Shown: positions 1 through 10,166 of the stretch, in pieces | How the letters are laid out: each line of letters begins with the position of its first letter | How positions within the stretch are numbered: position 1 is the stretch's first letter | Origin: Flagellimonas lutimaris | GTDB taxonomy: Bacteria > Bacteroidota > Bacteroidia > Flavobacteriales > Flavobacteriaceae | Length of the DNA: 64,000 bases | Direction of reading: 5' to 3' | Assembly: GCF_003581615.1 (NCBI RefSeq) | Contig: NZ_QXFH01000069.1 | Span: 7,501-71,500, forward strand | The notes under the pieces: generated by a model | Told to the model about the DNA's origin: nothing | The model's input: the letters and a program-made list of their open reading frames with translations, nothing else | The model's database searches: none | Translations under genes and position numbers: made by a program

Positions 1-553
1 CGTATCGTAAAAGGCCACCAGGTTTTTCATCTCTCTCGAAAACAGTAACTGTATGCCCTGCCCGGTTAAGTTGTTGGGCGGCGGCCAAACCAGCTGGTCC
101 GGAACCTATAACAGCTACCTTTTTATCAGTTCGTATTGTGGGTGGCTCGGGTTGAATCCATTTATTTTTAAAGGCTGTTTCCACAATATTCTTCTCAATA
201 TTTTCAATGGATACAGGGTCTTCATTTATTCCCAAAACACAAGCTTCTTCACAGGGAGCAGGACACAATCTTCCAGTAAACTCCGGAAAATTATTTGTGG
301 AATGAAGTATTTCCGCTGCTTTTTGCCATTTTCCTTTGTATACGGCATCGTTAAAATCAGGAATTAAATTCCCTAGTGGACAACCACTATGGCAAAATGG
401 AATTCCACAATCCATACAGCGAGCTCCTTGGTTTTTTAATTCTCCTTCTTTCAAAGGTTTTGTAAACTCCTTATAGTTTTTGATACGTTCTTTGACAGGG
501 GCGTAAGTTTCGTCCTTTCTGTCAAATTCCATAAATCCTGTAATCTTTCCCAT
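1..553 (-). CDS. gltD: Glutamate synthase small (beta) subunit, partial
   Basis: This is the N-terminal 184 residues of the NADPH-dependent small subunit of glutamate synthase; the rest lies beyond the left edge. The subunit takes electrons from NAD(P)H by FAD and passes them through iron-sulfur clusters to GltB. Visible cluster-binding cysteines are Cys46, Cys49, Cys54 and Cys58 (CxxCxxxxCxxxC) and Cys97, Cys101 and Cys105 (CPAPCEEAC). The Rossmann FAD motif GSGPAG begins near residue 150. The ATG at 551-553 gives the expected start [10 protein letters not shown]. The gene follows gltB by 8 bases on the same strand, so the two are surely one operon with gltB first. Assignment is secure. Confidence 0.96.
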   Translation of the reverse strand, partial: MGKITGFMEFDRKDETYAPVKERIKNYKEFTKPLKEGELKNQGARCMDCGIPFCHSGCPLGNLIPDFNDAVYKGKWQKAAEILHSTNNFPEFTGRLCPAPCEEACVLGINEDPVSIENIEKNIVETAFKNKWIQPEPPTIRTDKKVAVIGSGPAGLAAAQQLNRAGHTVTVFERDEKPGGLLRY

Positions 554-561
554 GTCTCAAA

Positions 562-3500
562 TTATAAGGTTTGCATTTTTTCTTCTTCTAAGCGGATAAG
601 TGCTTGGCGGTATTCTTCTGGGAATACTTTTATGAATTTAGGAAGACATTTTTCCCAATTTTCAAGAATGCTTTGCGCCAAAGGACTTAGGGTTGCATTG
701 TAGTGGTTTTCGATCAAATCTTTTAGTTGTTTGATGTCGTTATCCTCATCAACAGGAAGTAGGTTCAAGTGATCTCCATTACATTGTTGTCTGAACGTGT
801 TGTCCTTGTCGTAGACAAAGGCGATGCCGCCACTCATACCAGCACCAAAATTTCTTCCGACCGAACCTAAAATTACGGCAACTCCACCGGTCATATACTC
901 GCATCCATGATCTCCAATCCCTTCGACCACTGCTTTGGCTCCAGAGTTTCTAACACAGAAACGTTCTCCTGCCTTACCGTTAATGTAAGCCTCACCTGAA
1001 GTGGCCCCGTATAAAGTGACATTTCCTGTAATAATATTATCTTCTGGCTTTATGGTGGATTTAAAAGGTACTTTAATGACCAATTTGGCACCTGACAATC
1101 CTTTTCCAAGATAATCGTTGGTGTTTCCGTTGACCACCATCGTGAGTCCTTTGGTAGCGAAAGCACCAAAACTTTGGCCTGCTGAACCTGTAAAGTTCAG
1201 TTTTAGCGTATTTTCTGGTAGCCCGTCTGCGCCATATATTTTTGAAATCTCGTTACTGATAATAGCGCCAACAGCTCTATCTGTGTTATGGATAGGAAAA
1301 TCCAAAGTGGTTTTCTCTTTTCTGAACAGAGCAGGGTGTGCCTTGCCAATGATTTCAAATTCAATAGACTTAGCTATTTCGTGATATTGTTTTTCCGTAT
1401 TGTGGAATTTGGTTCCTTCCGGCACATCAACTTGATAAAGAATCGGAGTCAAATCAATACCTGCAGCTTTGTAATGTTCAATGGCCTTTTTTCTGTCCAA
1501 TTTTTGAACTTGACCAACCATTTCATTCAAGGTTCTAAAACCAAGTTTGGCCATAATCTCGCGAAGTTCTTGGGCCACAAAGTACATGTAGTTGACTACG
1601 TGCTCGGGCTTTCCTTCAAACTTTTTGCGAAGTTCTGGGTTTTGGGTGGCTATGCCAACGGGACATGTATTCAGGTGACAAACACGCATCATCACACAAC
1701 CGGATGCTACAAGGGGAGCTGTGGCAAATCCAAATTCTTCTGCTCCCAAAAGGCATGCTATGGCAACATCTCTACCAGTTTTCAACTGTCCGTCACATTC
1801 CAAGGTTACTCTGTTGCGTAAATCGTTCAACACCAAAGTTTGTTGAGCTTCTGCTATTCCAAGTTCCCAAGGAAGTCCTGCATGCTTCAAAGAAGTTAAA
1901 GGTGATGCCCCAGTTCCTCCATCAAATCCTGAGATTAAAATAACATCGGCCTTGGCTTTGGCAACACCAGCGGCTACCGTTCCCACACCAACTTCGGATA
2001 CCAATTTTACATTGATGCGAGCCTCTCTGTTTGCTGATTTTAGATCGTAAATCAACTGCGATAAATCTTCAATGGAATAAATATCGTGATGGGGAGGTGG
2101 GGAAATCAGTCCCACATAAGGGGTTGAGTTCCTTGTTTTGGCAATGGCGGGATTTACTTTTGGACCGGGCAATTGACCACCTTCTCCAGGTTTTGCCCCT
2201 TGGGCCATTTTAATCTGTATTTCTTTTGCACTGGTCAAATAGTTGGAGGTTACACCAAACCTACCGGAAGCTACTTGTTTAATAGCACTGTTTTTCCAAT
2301 CGCCAGTTTGACTTTTATAGAAACGAGCCGAATCCTCTCCTCCTTCACCTGAATTGCTCTTTCCTCCAATTCGATTCATGGCGACCGCAAGATTTTCGTG
2401 GGCCTCCTTGCTGATGCTTCCATAGGACATGGCCCCAGTTTTAAACCTTTTTACAATTTCTGTCCAAGGTTCAACTTCTTCAATGGGAATAGGGTCATAG
2501 TTCGAAAATTCGAACAGTCCGCGGATGGTCATTAGGTGTTTGGATTGCTCATTGACCAATTTGGAATACTCTTTATAAGTTTCCGGCTCGTTATTGCGTA
2601 CCGATTTTTGAAGCATGGCGACACTTAATGGATTGAACATGTGCTTCTCGCCGTTCCTTCTCCATCGATACTCTCCGCCGACCTCAATATCGAGGTTGGC
2701 AGCTATTTCCTGTGCTAGGAATGCCTTTTGATGGCGTTTGGTTACTTCTTTCTCTATTTCATAAAGTCCAATTCCCTGAATACGTGTAGGGGTGTTGGGA
2801 AAATATTTATCCACCACTGTGGTGTTGATACCGATACACTCAAACAATTGTGATCCTCGGTACGAGTTAAGGGTGGATATTCCAATTTTGTTCATCACCT
2901 TCAGGATGCCTTTTCCTATGGCTTTGTTGTAGTTTTTGACGGCTTCCTCAAAAGTGTAACCGGTGATGTTGTTCTCTTCAATTTGCTCACCAATGATTTC
3001 GTTTACCAAATATGGGTTGATGGCACTTGCCCCAAAACCGAACAATAAGGCAAAATGATGCACCTCTCTTGGTTCTGCAGATTCTATAATGATACTCAAT
3101 TTAGAGCGTTTCCCTAATTTTCTTAGACCGCTATTTACATAGGAACATGCCAAAAGGGCTGGTATGGGCGCCATTTCTGTACTTACCATTCTATCGGAGA
3201 GAATAATAATGTTGGCCTCCTCATCAATGGCCTTGGAGGCTTGTTGTAGAATTGCGTCCAAGCCTTCTTCCAGTCCATTATGCCCCTTGTTGATCTCGTA
3301 GAGCATGGAAATGGAGACAACCTTGTAATCTGGACTGGCATCGTAATTTTTGATTTTGTCCAAATCCTCCTTGGAAATTACCGGATTTTGGATTTTCAGT
3401 TTTCGGCAGTGCAGTTCGGAAAAATCAAATATGTTATGGTCGCTCCCTAGAGTTAAACTAATATCCGTTATCAATTCCTCCCGAATACCATCCAAAGGCG

Positions 3501-5070
3501 GATTGGTTACCTGGGCAAAAAGCTGCTTAAAATAGTTGTAGATTAATTGGGGTCTTTCAGATAGTACAGCAATCGGCGTATCGGAACCCATAGAACCAAT
3601 AGGTTCTTTGCCATTTTCGGCCATGGGCATTATAATGGTATTGATGTCCTCCTGGGTATATCCAAAGGCCGTTCTTCGGGTTTGCAAAGGGAATTCGCCA
3701 AAGAAAACAGGACAGTCATTATAAGGTATATCCCCTAAATGTACCAAATTCTTCTTCAACCATTTTTGATAGGGATGCTTTTTGGCAATGTGCTCTTTGA
3801 TTTCCTCATCGTTAATAATTCTTCCTTCCTCCATGTTTACCAAGAACATTTTTCCTGGCTCCAATCTTCCATGGAATTCAATATCCTCTGGCTCGAGTTC
3901 AACTACACCAGTTTCCGAGGACATGATCACATATCCTTGTTTGGTCACGGAATACCTTGATGGGCGAAGTCCGTTCCTATCCAGTACCGCTCCGATATAG
4001 TTGCCATCCGTAAATGGAATTGAAGCCGGTCCATCCCATGGTTCCATAAGACAGGAGTTATATTCGTAAAATGCTCTCTTGGATTCTGACATGTCCGGGT
4101 TTTTCTCCCAGGCTTCTGGCACGAGCATCATCATTACCTCGGGCAAGGAACGTCCTGTCATCAATAATAGTTCAACCACCATGTCCATACTGGCGGAATC
4201 TGATTTTGCGGGCAATACAATGGGTAGTATTTTTTTGATGTCCTCGCCAAACCAATCACTTTCCATGAGCTCTTCGCGCGAGCGCATGCGGGAAACATTT
4301 CCTCTCAGTGTATTAATTTCACCATTGTGGCACATATATCTAAAAGGTTGTGCCAAATCCCACATGGGGAAGGTGTTTGTAGAGAATCTTTGGTGAACCA
4401 GAGCCAAACGTGTAACTACCCTGGGGTCCAATAGGTCTTCATAGTATCTACTAATATCTTTTGGAACCAAAAGCCCCTTAAAAATGATAATTTTAGTAGA
4501 AAGGCTGGGAAGGTAAAAGAATTCACTTTCCGATAGTTTACTTTCGGTTACGGTATGCTCTGTAATTTTACGTGCAATGAAGAGCTTAAGGTTAAACTGG
4601 AATTCATCCAAAGATTCACCTTTGGCAACAAAAACTTGCATTACATAAGGTTCTGTTTCGGCAGCTATTCTTCCGGGAACAGAACGGTTAATAGGTACAT
4701 CCCTCCATCCTAACAACTGAAGTCCTTGTTTCTTTATGTTCTCTTCAAAAACCTTGATGCAAAAGTCACGTTGGTTTTCTTTTTGTGGGAGAAATACGTT
4801 TCCTACGGCATATTCACCTGCTTTTGGCAATTCAAAAGGACAGGAATCCACAAAAAAGTTATGGGGGATATCTATTAGTATTCCTGCACCATCACCAGTT
4901 TTCCCATCTGCACTTACAGCACCTCTGTGTTCCAATTTATCAAGGATTTCGAGGGCTTTGTGTATTATATCGTTGGACTTTATTCCTTTTAGGCTACAGA
5001 TGAAACCTGCACCACAGTTATCATGCTCAAATTCTGGTAAGTATAAACCTTGCTTCTTCAATCTCATCAT
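562..5070 (-). CDS. gltB: Glutamate synthase large (alpha) subunit
   Basis: This 1502-residue protein makes two glutamates from glutamine and 2-oxoglutarate in ammonium assimilation. It is full length for the family. The class II glutamine amidotransferase domain comes first; its nucleophile is Cys19 in NCGAGF, normally exposed by removal of a short propeptide. The central and FMN-binding synthase domains follow, with a 3Fe-4S cysteine set (C-x5-C-x4-C, in [15 protein letters not shown]) near residues 1120-1136. The C-terminal GXGXG beta-helix domain is also present. gltD lies directly downstream. A CAAAAATA on the plus strand (5084-5091) reads as a TAnnTTTG box on the gene strand, but sits very close to the start and lacks a partner -33 box. 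Confidence 0.97.
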   Translation of the reverse strand: MMRLKKQGLYLPEFEHDNCGAGFICSLKGIKSNDIIHKALEILDKLEHRGAVSADGKTGDGAGILIDIPHNFFVDSCPFELPKAGEYAVGNVFLPQKENQRDFCIKVFEENIKKQGLQLLGWRDVPINRSVPGRIAAETEPYVMQVFVAKGESLDEFQFNLKLFIARKITEHTVTESKLSESEFFYLPSLSTKIIIFKGLLVPKDISRYYEDLLDPRVVTRLALVHQRFSTNTFPMWDLAQPFRYMCHNGEINTLRGNVSRMRSREELMESDWFGEDIKKILPIVLPAKSDSASMDMVVELLLMTGRSLPEVMMMLVPEAWEKNPDMSESKRAFYEYNSCLMEPWDGPASIPFTDGNYIGAVLDRNGLRPSRYSVTKQGYVIMSSETGVVELEPEDIEFHGRLEPGKMFLVNMEEGRIINDEEIKEHIAKKHPYQKWLKKNLVHLGDIPYNDCPVFFGEFPLQTRRTAFGYTQEDINTIIMPMAENGKEPIGSMGSDTPIAVLSERPQLIYNYFKQLFAQVTNPPLDGIREELITDISLTLGSDHNIFDFSELHCRKLKIQNPVISKEDLDKIKNYDASPDYKVVSISMLYEINKGHNGLEEGLDAILQQASKAIDEEANIIILSDRMVSTEMAPIPALLACSYVNSGLRKLGKRSKLSIIIESAEPREVHHFALLFGFGASAINPYLVNEIIGEQIEENNITGYTFEEAVKNYNKAIGKGILKVMNKIGISTLNSYRGSQLFECIGINTTVVDKYFPNTPTRIQGIGLYEIEKEVTKRHQKAFLAQEIAANLDIEVGGEYRWRRNGEKHMFNPLSVAMLQKSVRNNEPETYKEYSKLVNEQSKHLMTIRGLFEFSNYDPIPIEEVEPWTEIVKRFKTGAMSYGSISKEAHENLAVAMNRIGGKSNSGEGGEDSARFYKSQTGDWKNSAIKQVASGRFGVTSNYLTSAKEIQIKMAQGAKPGEGGQLPGPKVNPAIAKTRNSTPYVGLISPPPHHDIYSIEDLSQLIYDLKSANREARINVKLVSEVGVGTVAAGVAKAKADVILISGFDGGTGASPLTSLKHAGLPWELGIAEAQQTLVLNDLRNRVTLECDGQLKTGRDVAIACLLGAEEFGFATAPLVASGCVMMRVCHLNTCPVGIATQNPELRKKFEGKPEHVVNYMYFVAQELREIMAKLGFRTLNEMVGQVQKLDRKKAIEHYKAAGIDLTPILYQVDVPEGTKFHNTEKQYHEIAKSIEFEIIGKAHPALFRKEKTTLDFPIHNTDRAVGAIISNEISKIYGADGLPENTLKLNFTGSAGQSFGAFATKGLTMVVNGNTNDYLGKGLSGAKLVIKVPFKSTIKPEDNIITGNVTLYGATSGEAYINGKAGERFCVRNSGAKAVVEGIGDHGCEYMTGGVAVILGSVGRNFGAGMSGGIAFVYDKDNTFRQQCNGDHLNLLPVDEDNDIKQLKDLIENHYNATLSPLAQSILENWEKCLPKFIKVFPEEYRQALIRLEEEKMQTL

Positions 5071-5375
5071 TAACGTATTTCTTCAAAAATATCAAAATGA
5101 ATGAATAAAATATAAGGTTTTCATTGATTATCAGATAAATAATCAACATAATGTTTGTAGGCTTGAAAAAAATTCAATTTAGGAATATGCGGAATGTTAT
5201 ATTATCATTATCTCAAATTGGACAAAGAGAATGTGCTCTTCCCTGTGGAGAAAAGAGTGTTTAGTTGTATTTGACTGTATTTTTGGGAGGGGAGGATCTT
5301 AAAAAGTAGGTGGCTCTGCAAATAAAAAGCTTTTTAAGAAAAAGACCCCCTCTTTTTGGAGGGGGTGCATATTGG
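5071..5375. other. Intergenic region between gltB and acyl-CoA dehydrogenase gene
   Basis: This 305-base stretch separates two genes on the minus strand. It should hold the gltB promoter and does hold the terminator of the upstream acyl-CoA dehydrogenase gene (5336-5366). No reading frame of convincing composition is seen. A short palindrome, AAAAAGCTTTTT, lies at 5324-5335 just past the terminator. Confidence 0.6.
5336..5366 (-). terminator. Rho-independent terminator after acyl-CoA dehydrogenase gene
   Basis: On the minus strand an 8-bp GC-rich stem (ACCCCCTC at 5345-5352 pairing with GAGGGGGT at 5359-5366, loop of 6) is followed by a T-rich run. It starts 10 bases after the stop codon of the acyl-CoA dehydrogenase gene. 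Confidence 0.85.
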
Positions 5376-6518
5376 TTAATCGCTAAGAATGCTCCTTGAG
5401 ATGACAATTTTCTGTATTTCGGAGGTGCCTTCATAAATTTGAGTGATTTTGGCGTCCCTCATCAATCGCTCTACATGGTATTCTTTAACGTATCCATTTC
5501 CACCATGAATCTGCACGGCCTCCACGGTGGTTTCCATAGCAACTTCGGATGCGTAGAGTTTGGCCATGGCACCGGAAAGTGTGTAATCATTCCCTGCTTC
5601 TTTATCACTTGCGGCCTGATACACCAAATGGCGCGCCGCTTGGATTTTGGTGTGCATATCGGCCAATTTAAAGGCAATGGCCTGGTGGTTGGAAATTTCA
5701 GTACCAAAAGCTTTTCGCTGTTTGGAATATTTTAGTGCAAGTTCGTAAGCTCCGGCAGCTATTCCAAGTGCCTGTGCAGCGATGCCAATTCTTCCTCCAG
5801 CCAAGGTCTTCATAGCGAACTTGAAGCCGAAGCCATCTTCGCCAATGCGATTTTCTTTTGGCACCTTGACATCATTAAACATTAAGGAGTGGGTATCGCT
5901 ACCTCGAATACCTAATTTATTTTCTTTGGGCCCAATGTCGAAACCTTCAGTACCTTTTTCAACAATTAGGGCATTTATACCACGGTGCCCCTTTTCTCTG
6001 TCTGTTTGTGCTATGACCAAATAGACCTCTGCTTGATTTCCATTGGTTATCCAGTTTTTGGTTCCATTTAATAGGTAGTGGTCCCCTTTATCTATGGCCG
6101 TTGTTTTTTGAGAAGTAGCATCGCTTCCCGCTTCGGGTTCGGACAAACAGAACGCGCCAATTATTTCACCTGATGCCAATCGGGTCAGGTACTTTTCTTT
6201 TTGTTCTTCTGTTCCGTATGTTTCCAGTCCCCAACAAACCAAAGAATTATTTACCGATACCATTACTGAAGCGGATGCATCAATTTTTGATAATTCTTCC
6301 ATGGCTATTACGTAAGAGAGGGTTCCAAGGCCGCTTCCACCATATTTTTCGTCAACCATCATCCCCAAAAAACCTAGTTCTCCCATTTTTCTTACTAGTT
6401 CACTAGGGAATTTTTGAGTTTCGTCTCGTTCAATTACTCCAGGTAAAAGTTCGTTTTGGGCAAAATCTTTTGCCGCTTGTTGTATCATTAACTGTTCTTC
6501 GGAAAGTGTGAAATCCAT
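5376..6518 (-). CDS. Acyl-CoA dehydrogenase (short-chain type)
   Basis: This 380-residue flavoenzyme introduces the alpha-beta double bond in acyl-CoA during fatty-acid or branched-chain amino-acid breakdown and passes electrons to electron-transfer flavoprotein. Length and domain order (N-terminal helical, middle beta, C-terminal helical domain) fit the family. The signature CLSEPEAGSDA is present. Glu363, in IYEGTSEIQ, is placed where butyryl-CoA dehydrogenases have the catalytic base, which suggests short-chain substrates; exact specificity cannot be read. It is a single-gene unit with its own terminator. A TATATTTG box on the gene strand lies at 6548-6555. Confidence 0.93.
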   Translation of the reverse strand: MDFTLSEEQLMIQQAAKDFAQNELLPGVIERDETQKFPSELVRKMGELGFLGMMVDEKYGGSGLGTLSYVIAMEELSKIDASASVMVSVNNSLVCWGLETYGTEEQKEKYLTRLASGEIIGAFCLSEPEAGSDATSQKTTAIDKGDHYLLNGTKNWITNGNQAEVYLVIAQTDREKGHRGINALIVEKGTEGFDIGPKENKLGIRGSDTHSLMFNDVKVPKENRIGEDGFGFKFAMKTLAGGRIGIAAQALGIAAGAYELALKYSKQRKAFGTEISNHQAIAFKLADMHTKIQAARHLVYQAASDKEAGNDYTLSGAMAKLYASEVAMETTVEAVQIHGGNGYVKEYHVERLMRDAKITQIYEGTSEIQKIVISRSILSD

Positions 6519-6547
6519 AAAACTGAATAATATTTAAAAACTAGCTA

Positions 6548-6555
6548 CAAATATA
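6548..6555 (-). promoter_or_regulatory. Possible -7 promoter box of acyl-CoA dehydrogenase gene
   Basis: TATATTTG on the minus strand matches the Bacteroidota -7 consensus TAnnTTTG and lies 29 bases upstream of the start codon. No clear TTG box at the usual distance was found, so support is partial. Confidence 0.35.
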
Positions 6556-6753
6556 GCTTTCAAATATTAATATTCTATGGATATGACCAAATAAATGAGA
6601 ATGATTGAATTTTTAACGATTTTTTTAAAATCAGTGTTTTGTCTTCACATATTTTTATAGCTATAAGATTATGCGGAAAAATTCATTTTGAATATCTTTA
6701 GCAATTCAGATAACTGCTCAAAAATATTATTCCTTAATTAAACCAAACTTAAC

Positions 6754-8142
6754 ATGGAGACCCTTTTAGTTGTCATTTTTGTAATTGGATACTTGGCAAT
6801 TACCCTAGAACATAATTTAAAAATAGATAAACTTATTCCAGCTTTGGCCATGATGGCCATCTTATGGGCTTTAATGGCTTTTGGTATCGATGGTTTTACC
6901 AATTGGTTCGATTCTGGTAATCATGCATTGCTCGAAAACTTTGGAGCTTTTGGCCACGAAGAAAAAATGGAGCTCATGGAAGAGACCTTGTTGCACCATT
7001 TGGGAAAGACGGCTGAAATCTTGGTTTTCCTGCTTGGAGCAATGACCATTGTGGAAATCATCGACTATTTTGATGGTTTTGCCACCATAAAGTCATTTGT
7101 AAAGACTAGAAGCAAAAAGAAAATTCTTTGGATTTTTTCATTCTTGGCCTTTATCCTTTCTGCTATTATTGATAACCTAACGGCTACAATCGTACTTATT
7201 TCCATCCTTCAAAAAATTGTAAAGGACAGAGAGGTGAGACTTTGGTATGCAGGTTTAATTATTATAGCCGCAAATGCTGGTGGTGCTTGGTCCCCTATTG
7301 GAGATGTTACCACTACTATGTTGTGGATTGGTGACAAAGTATCCACGGCTATGCTCATAGAACACTTGTTGATACCTTCTTTGGTCTGTATGCTGATTCC
7401 ATCGTTTATCGCATCATACCTCCCCTCTTTTAAAGGAGAAATTGATGTCGACGAAGAAGATGGTGGGGCCGATTCAAAATATGGTCCTAGAATGCTTTAC
7501 TTGGGTCTAGGAGCCATTGTTTTTGTGCCTGTTTTTAAAACAGTTACACATTTGCCACCCTACGTAGGGATGATGTTGTCTTTGGCTGTAGTGGCAACTT
7601 TTGCTGAAATTTACAGTAACAAAAAGATTGCCATATCTTCAGTTAACCAAGAGAGCGATGCGGCGTCTCATCATAGCCCCGTGCACAGTGCGCTAACAAA
7701 AATTGAATTGCCAAGTATACTATTCTTTTTGGGTATTTTAATGGCAGTAGCTGCACTTGAATCTTTGGGTCTTCTGTTCAATTTTGCGGAAGGTTTAAAA
7801 CAAGGTATGCCTTTAATGGGAACTGAAATGGCTGGAACAAGAGTGTCCGATCTAGTGGTTATACTATTGGGTGTCGGTTCTGCAGTTATTGATAACGTGC
7901 CATTGGTAGCAGCAAGTTTGGGGATGTTCTCCGAACCTTTGGATGACCAATTGTGGCACTTCATCGCTTATTCCGCAGGAACTGGTGGTAGTATGCTGAT
8001 TATTGGTTCTGCAGCGGGTGTTGTTGCAATGGGAATGGAGAAAATCGACTTCTTCTGGTATCTTAAAAAAATATCGTGGTTGGCCTTTTTAGGATTCATT
8101 GCAGGAGCAATTTGCTTTATGGTAATGCGATATTTGTTCTAA
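6754..8142 (+). CDS. nhaD: Na+/H+ antiporter NhaD
   Basis: This 462-residue integral membrane protein is expected to export Na+ (or Li+) in exchange for H+ at the inner membrane. It has about a dozen hydrophobic segments. Diagnostic motifs of the NhaD/ArsB-like fold are seen: SAIIDNLTAT in the first half and SAVIDNVPLV in the second, the paired acidic membrane residues of the two inverted halves, plus NAGGAWSPIGDVTTTMLWI. A loop rich in acidic residues (DVDEEDGGAD) and a His-containing loop (ASHHSPVHS) are cytoplasmic or periplasmic connectors. The next gene starts 57 bases on. A sodium antiporter fits a marine or halotolerant lifestyle (inference). Confidence 0.92.
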   Translation: METLLVVIFVIGYLAITLEHNLKIDKLIPALAMMAILWALMAFGIDGFTNWFDSGNHALLENFGAFGHEEKMELMEETLLHHLGKTAEILVFLLGAMTIVEIIDYFDGFATIKSFVKTRSKKKILWIFSFLAFILSAIIDNLTATIVLISILQKIVKDREVRLWYAGLIIIAANAGGAWSPIGDVTTTMLWIGDKVSTAMLIEHLLIPSLVCMLIPSFIASYLPSFKGEIDVDEEDGGADSKYGPRMLYLGLGAIVFVPVFKTVTHLPPYVGMMLSLAVVATFAEIYSNKKIAISSVNQESDAASHHSPVHSALTKIELPSILFFLGILMAVAALESLGLLFNFAEGLKQGMPLMGTEMAGTRVSDLVVILLGVGSAVIDNVPLVAASLGMFSEPLDDQLWHFIAYSAGTGGSMLIIGSAAGVVAMGMEKIDFFWYLKKISWLAFLGFIAGAICFMVMRYLF

Positions 8143-8199
8143 AAAATACTTTAGTTCAAAAATCTCCGTTATAATTGCAACTTAAATTGGGGATTTTAT

Positions 8200-8892
8200 A
8201 TGAATATGTTTCAAGAAGTGACGGAAGGCGTTGAGGCAACTGCCTCTATTTCCGAAGAAAAAACCTTGTCCGTAATAGATCTTATTGTCAACGGAGGAAC
8301 AGGAAGTATTGTCATTATTATGGTACTTTTTGTTCTTCTTTTTGTTGCCATGTATATTTATTTTGAGCGCATTTTTGCTATTAAGGCGGCGTCCAAAATA
8401 GATAAGAATTTCATGAACCAGATTCGTGATCATATCATGAACGGTAAATTGGAAGCTGCAAAACTATTATGTGCCCAAACAGATTCTCCTGTGGCTCGAC
8501 TCACGGAAAAAGGGGTTGCTAGGATCGGGAAGCCTTTGGATGACATTAATACGGCCATTGAAAACGCAGGTACGCTGGAAGTGTACAAACTCGAAAAAAA
8601 CGTTAGTGTCTTGGCAACAGTTGCTGGAGCCGCTCCTATGATTGGTTTCTTGGGAACCGTGATTGGTATGATTTTGGCATTCCACGAAATGGCAAGTAGC
8701 GGAGGTCAGGCAGAAATGGGATCCTTGGCATCGGGTATTTATACTGCAATGACTACAACAGTTGCTGGTTTGGTGGTTGGTATTATTGCTTATATTGGCT
8801 ACAACCACTTGGTGGTGCGAACGGATAAGGTGGTGCACCAAATGGAAGCCAATGCTGTACAGTTTTTAGACTTATTGAACGAACCTATATAG
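8200..8892 (+). CDS. MotA/TolQ/ExbB-family proton channel protein
   Basis: This 230-residue inner-membrane protein belongs to the family that, with an ExbD/TolR partner, turns proton flow into force for a TonB or TolA protein. It has one N-terminal membrane helix (around residues 28-48) and two later ones in the conserved block GAAPMIGFLGTVIGMILAF and MTTTVAGLVVGIIAYIGY. An in-frame ATG two codons later (MFQE) is an alternative start. The ExbD-like gene starts 6 bases after the stop, and a TonB-like gene follows, so the three form one machine. Whether it powers SusC/TonB-dependent receptors or envelope maintenance (Tol-like) cannot be decided from sequence. Confidence 0.93.
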   Translation: MNMFQEVTEGVEATASISEEKTLSVIDLIVNGGTGSIVIIMVLFVLLFVAMYIYFERIFAIKAASKIDKNFMNQIRDHIMNGKLEAAKLLCAQTDSPVARLTEKGVARIGKPLDDINTAIENAGTLEVYKLEKNVSVLATVAGAAPMIGFLGTVIGMILAFHEMASSGGQAEMGSLASGIYTAMTTTVAGLVVGIIAYIGYNHLVVRTDKVVHQMEANAVQFLDLLNEPI

Positions 8893-8898
8893 TTTTAT

Positions 8899-9285
8899 AT
8901 GAAACTGAAGGGAAGAAATAAAGTAAGCCCGGAATTTAGCATGTCGTCAATGACAGATATTGTATTTCTGTTGTTGGTGTTTTTTATGCTGACATCCAAT
9001 GCACCAAATGCCCTAGATTTACTTTTGCCAAAGGCAAAGGGGAAATCCACCAACACACAGAATGTTTCGGTTACCATCGATAAGAACTTGAAGTATTATG
9101 TGAACAACGAGCAGATTAATAAGGAATACATTGAAATTGAATTAAAAAAGGCACTTGAAGGTCAAGATAAGCCAACCATCATTCTAAGGGCAGAAGAAAA
9201 CGTAGCCATCAAAGAGGCTGTAAACGTTATGGATATTGCCAATAGGAACAAATACAAGGTTATCTTGGCGGTGCGGCCAAATTAA
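8899..9285 (+). CDS. ExbD/TolR-family biopolymer transport protein
   Basis: This 128-residue protein has a short cytoplasmic N-terminus, one membrane helix (about residues 20-36) and a periplasmic domain, as usual for ExbD/TolR. The essential membrane aspartate is Asp20 in SSMTDIVFLLL. It partners the preceding ExbB-like channel and the following TonB-like transducer. Its stop codon overlaps the next start by one base (TAATG), which suggests translational coupling. Confidence 0.94.
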   Translation: MKLKGRNKVSPEFSMSSMTDIVFLLLVFFMLTSNAPNALDLLLPKAKGKSTNTQNVSVTIDKNLKYYVNNEQINKEYIEIELKKALEGQDKPTIILRAEENVAIKEAVNVMDIANRNKYKVILAVRPN

Positions 9286-10166
9286 TGTCCTTTTTAGATA
9301 CGAGACACAAGAAAAAATCCTTTACGCTTACAACACTTTTGTTAAGCGCACTACTTCTATTGCTTTTTTATATTGGTTTGACATACCTCGACCCACCCAT
9401 TGAAAATGGGATTGCGGTCAATTTTGGCACTGTGGACTTTGGAAGTGGTCAAGTACAACCAAAAGAAAAGGTGAGGTCCGAACCTCGGGAAGTGCCAACT
9501 CCAGCAGAACCTCAAGAACAAGTAGAAGAACCTGCCCAACCAAAAGAAACTGTGGTTGAGGAAGCTCCCGTTGAGAAGGTTTTGACCAGCAATGATGAGG
9601 AAACCATCAAACTAAGGCAACAGGAAGAGGCCAAGCGTAAAGCGGAAGAGGAGGCTGAAAAAGCCAAAGCTGAGGCCGAGCGCATTGCTCGTGAAAAACG
9701 AGAAGCCGAAGAACGCCAAAGGCAAGAGCAAGAAGCCAAGAAAAAAAGCGTTGATGCCCTAATCGGTGGCATTGGCAAATCCGACGGCACAACTACGGGC
9801 AGTGAAGGTGACGATGATAGGGCAGGAGATAAAGGTCAGCCTGATGGTGACCCTTACGCTTCATCCTATTACGGTTCGCCAGGAAGTGGGACTGGTGGTT
9901 ATGGCTTAAGTGGAAGGTCGTTGGCCAATAAAGGCAAAGTACAGCAAGAATGTAACGAAGAGGGTAGAGTGGTAGTGAGAATTACCGTCGATAGGTCGGG
10001 CAAAGTGGTCAAAGCCGAACCCGGTGTAAAAGGTACCACCAACAATGCTCCCTGTCTTTTGGAACCAGCTCGTAAAACAGCACTTCTTCATCAATGGAAC
10101 TCCGATTCCAAAGCTCCAGCACAGCAAATAGGTTTTGTAGTGGTCAACTTTAAATTGGGGCAATAG
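9285..10166 (+). CDS. Energy transducer, TonB/TolA-like
   Basis: This 293-residue protein has a single N-terminal membrane anchor (about residues 15-35), a Pro/Glu-rich spacer, then a long Glu/Lys/Ala/Arg coiled-coil run (about residues 105-155) resembling TolA, a Gly/Ser-rich linker, and a C-terminal TonB-like domain (about 225-293) with the typical VVVRITVDRSGKV strand. It would span the periplasm and transmit force from the ExbB/ExbD pair. The TolA-like coiled coil makes a Tol-type role possible, but the tail is TonB-like. Start and stop each overlap the neighbouring genes by one base. Confidence 0.88.
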   Translation: MSFLDTRHKKKSFTLTTLLLSALLLLLFYIGLTYLDPPIENGIAVNFGTVDFGSGQVQPKEKVRSEPREVPTPAEPQEQVEEPAQPKETVVEEAPVEKVLTSNDEETIKLRQQEEAKRKAEEEAEKAKAEAERIAREKREAEERQRQEQEAKKKSVDALIGGIGKSDGTTTGSEGDDDRAGDKGQPDGDPYASSYYGSPGSGTGGYGLSGRSLANKGKVQQECNEEGRVVVRITVDRSGKVVKAEPGVKGTTNNAPCLLEPARKTALLHQWNSDSKAPAQQIGFVVVNFKLGQ

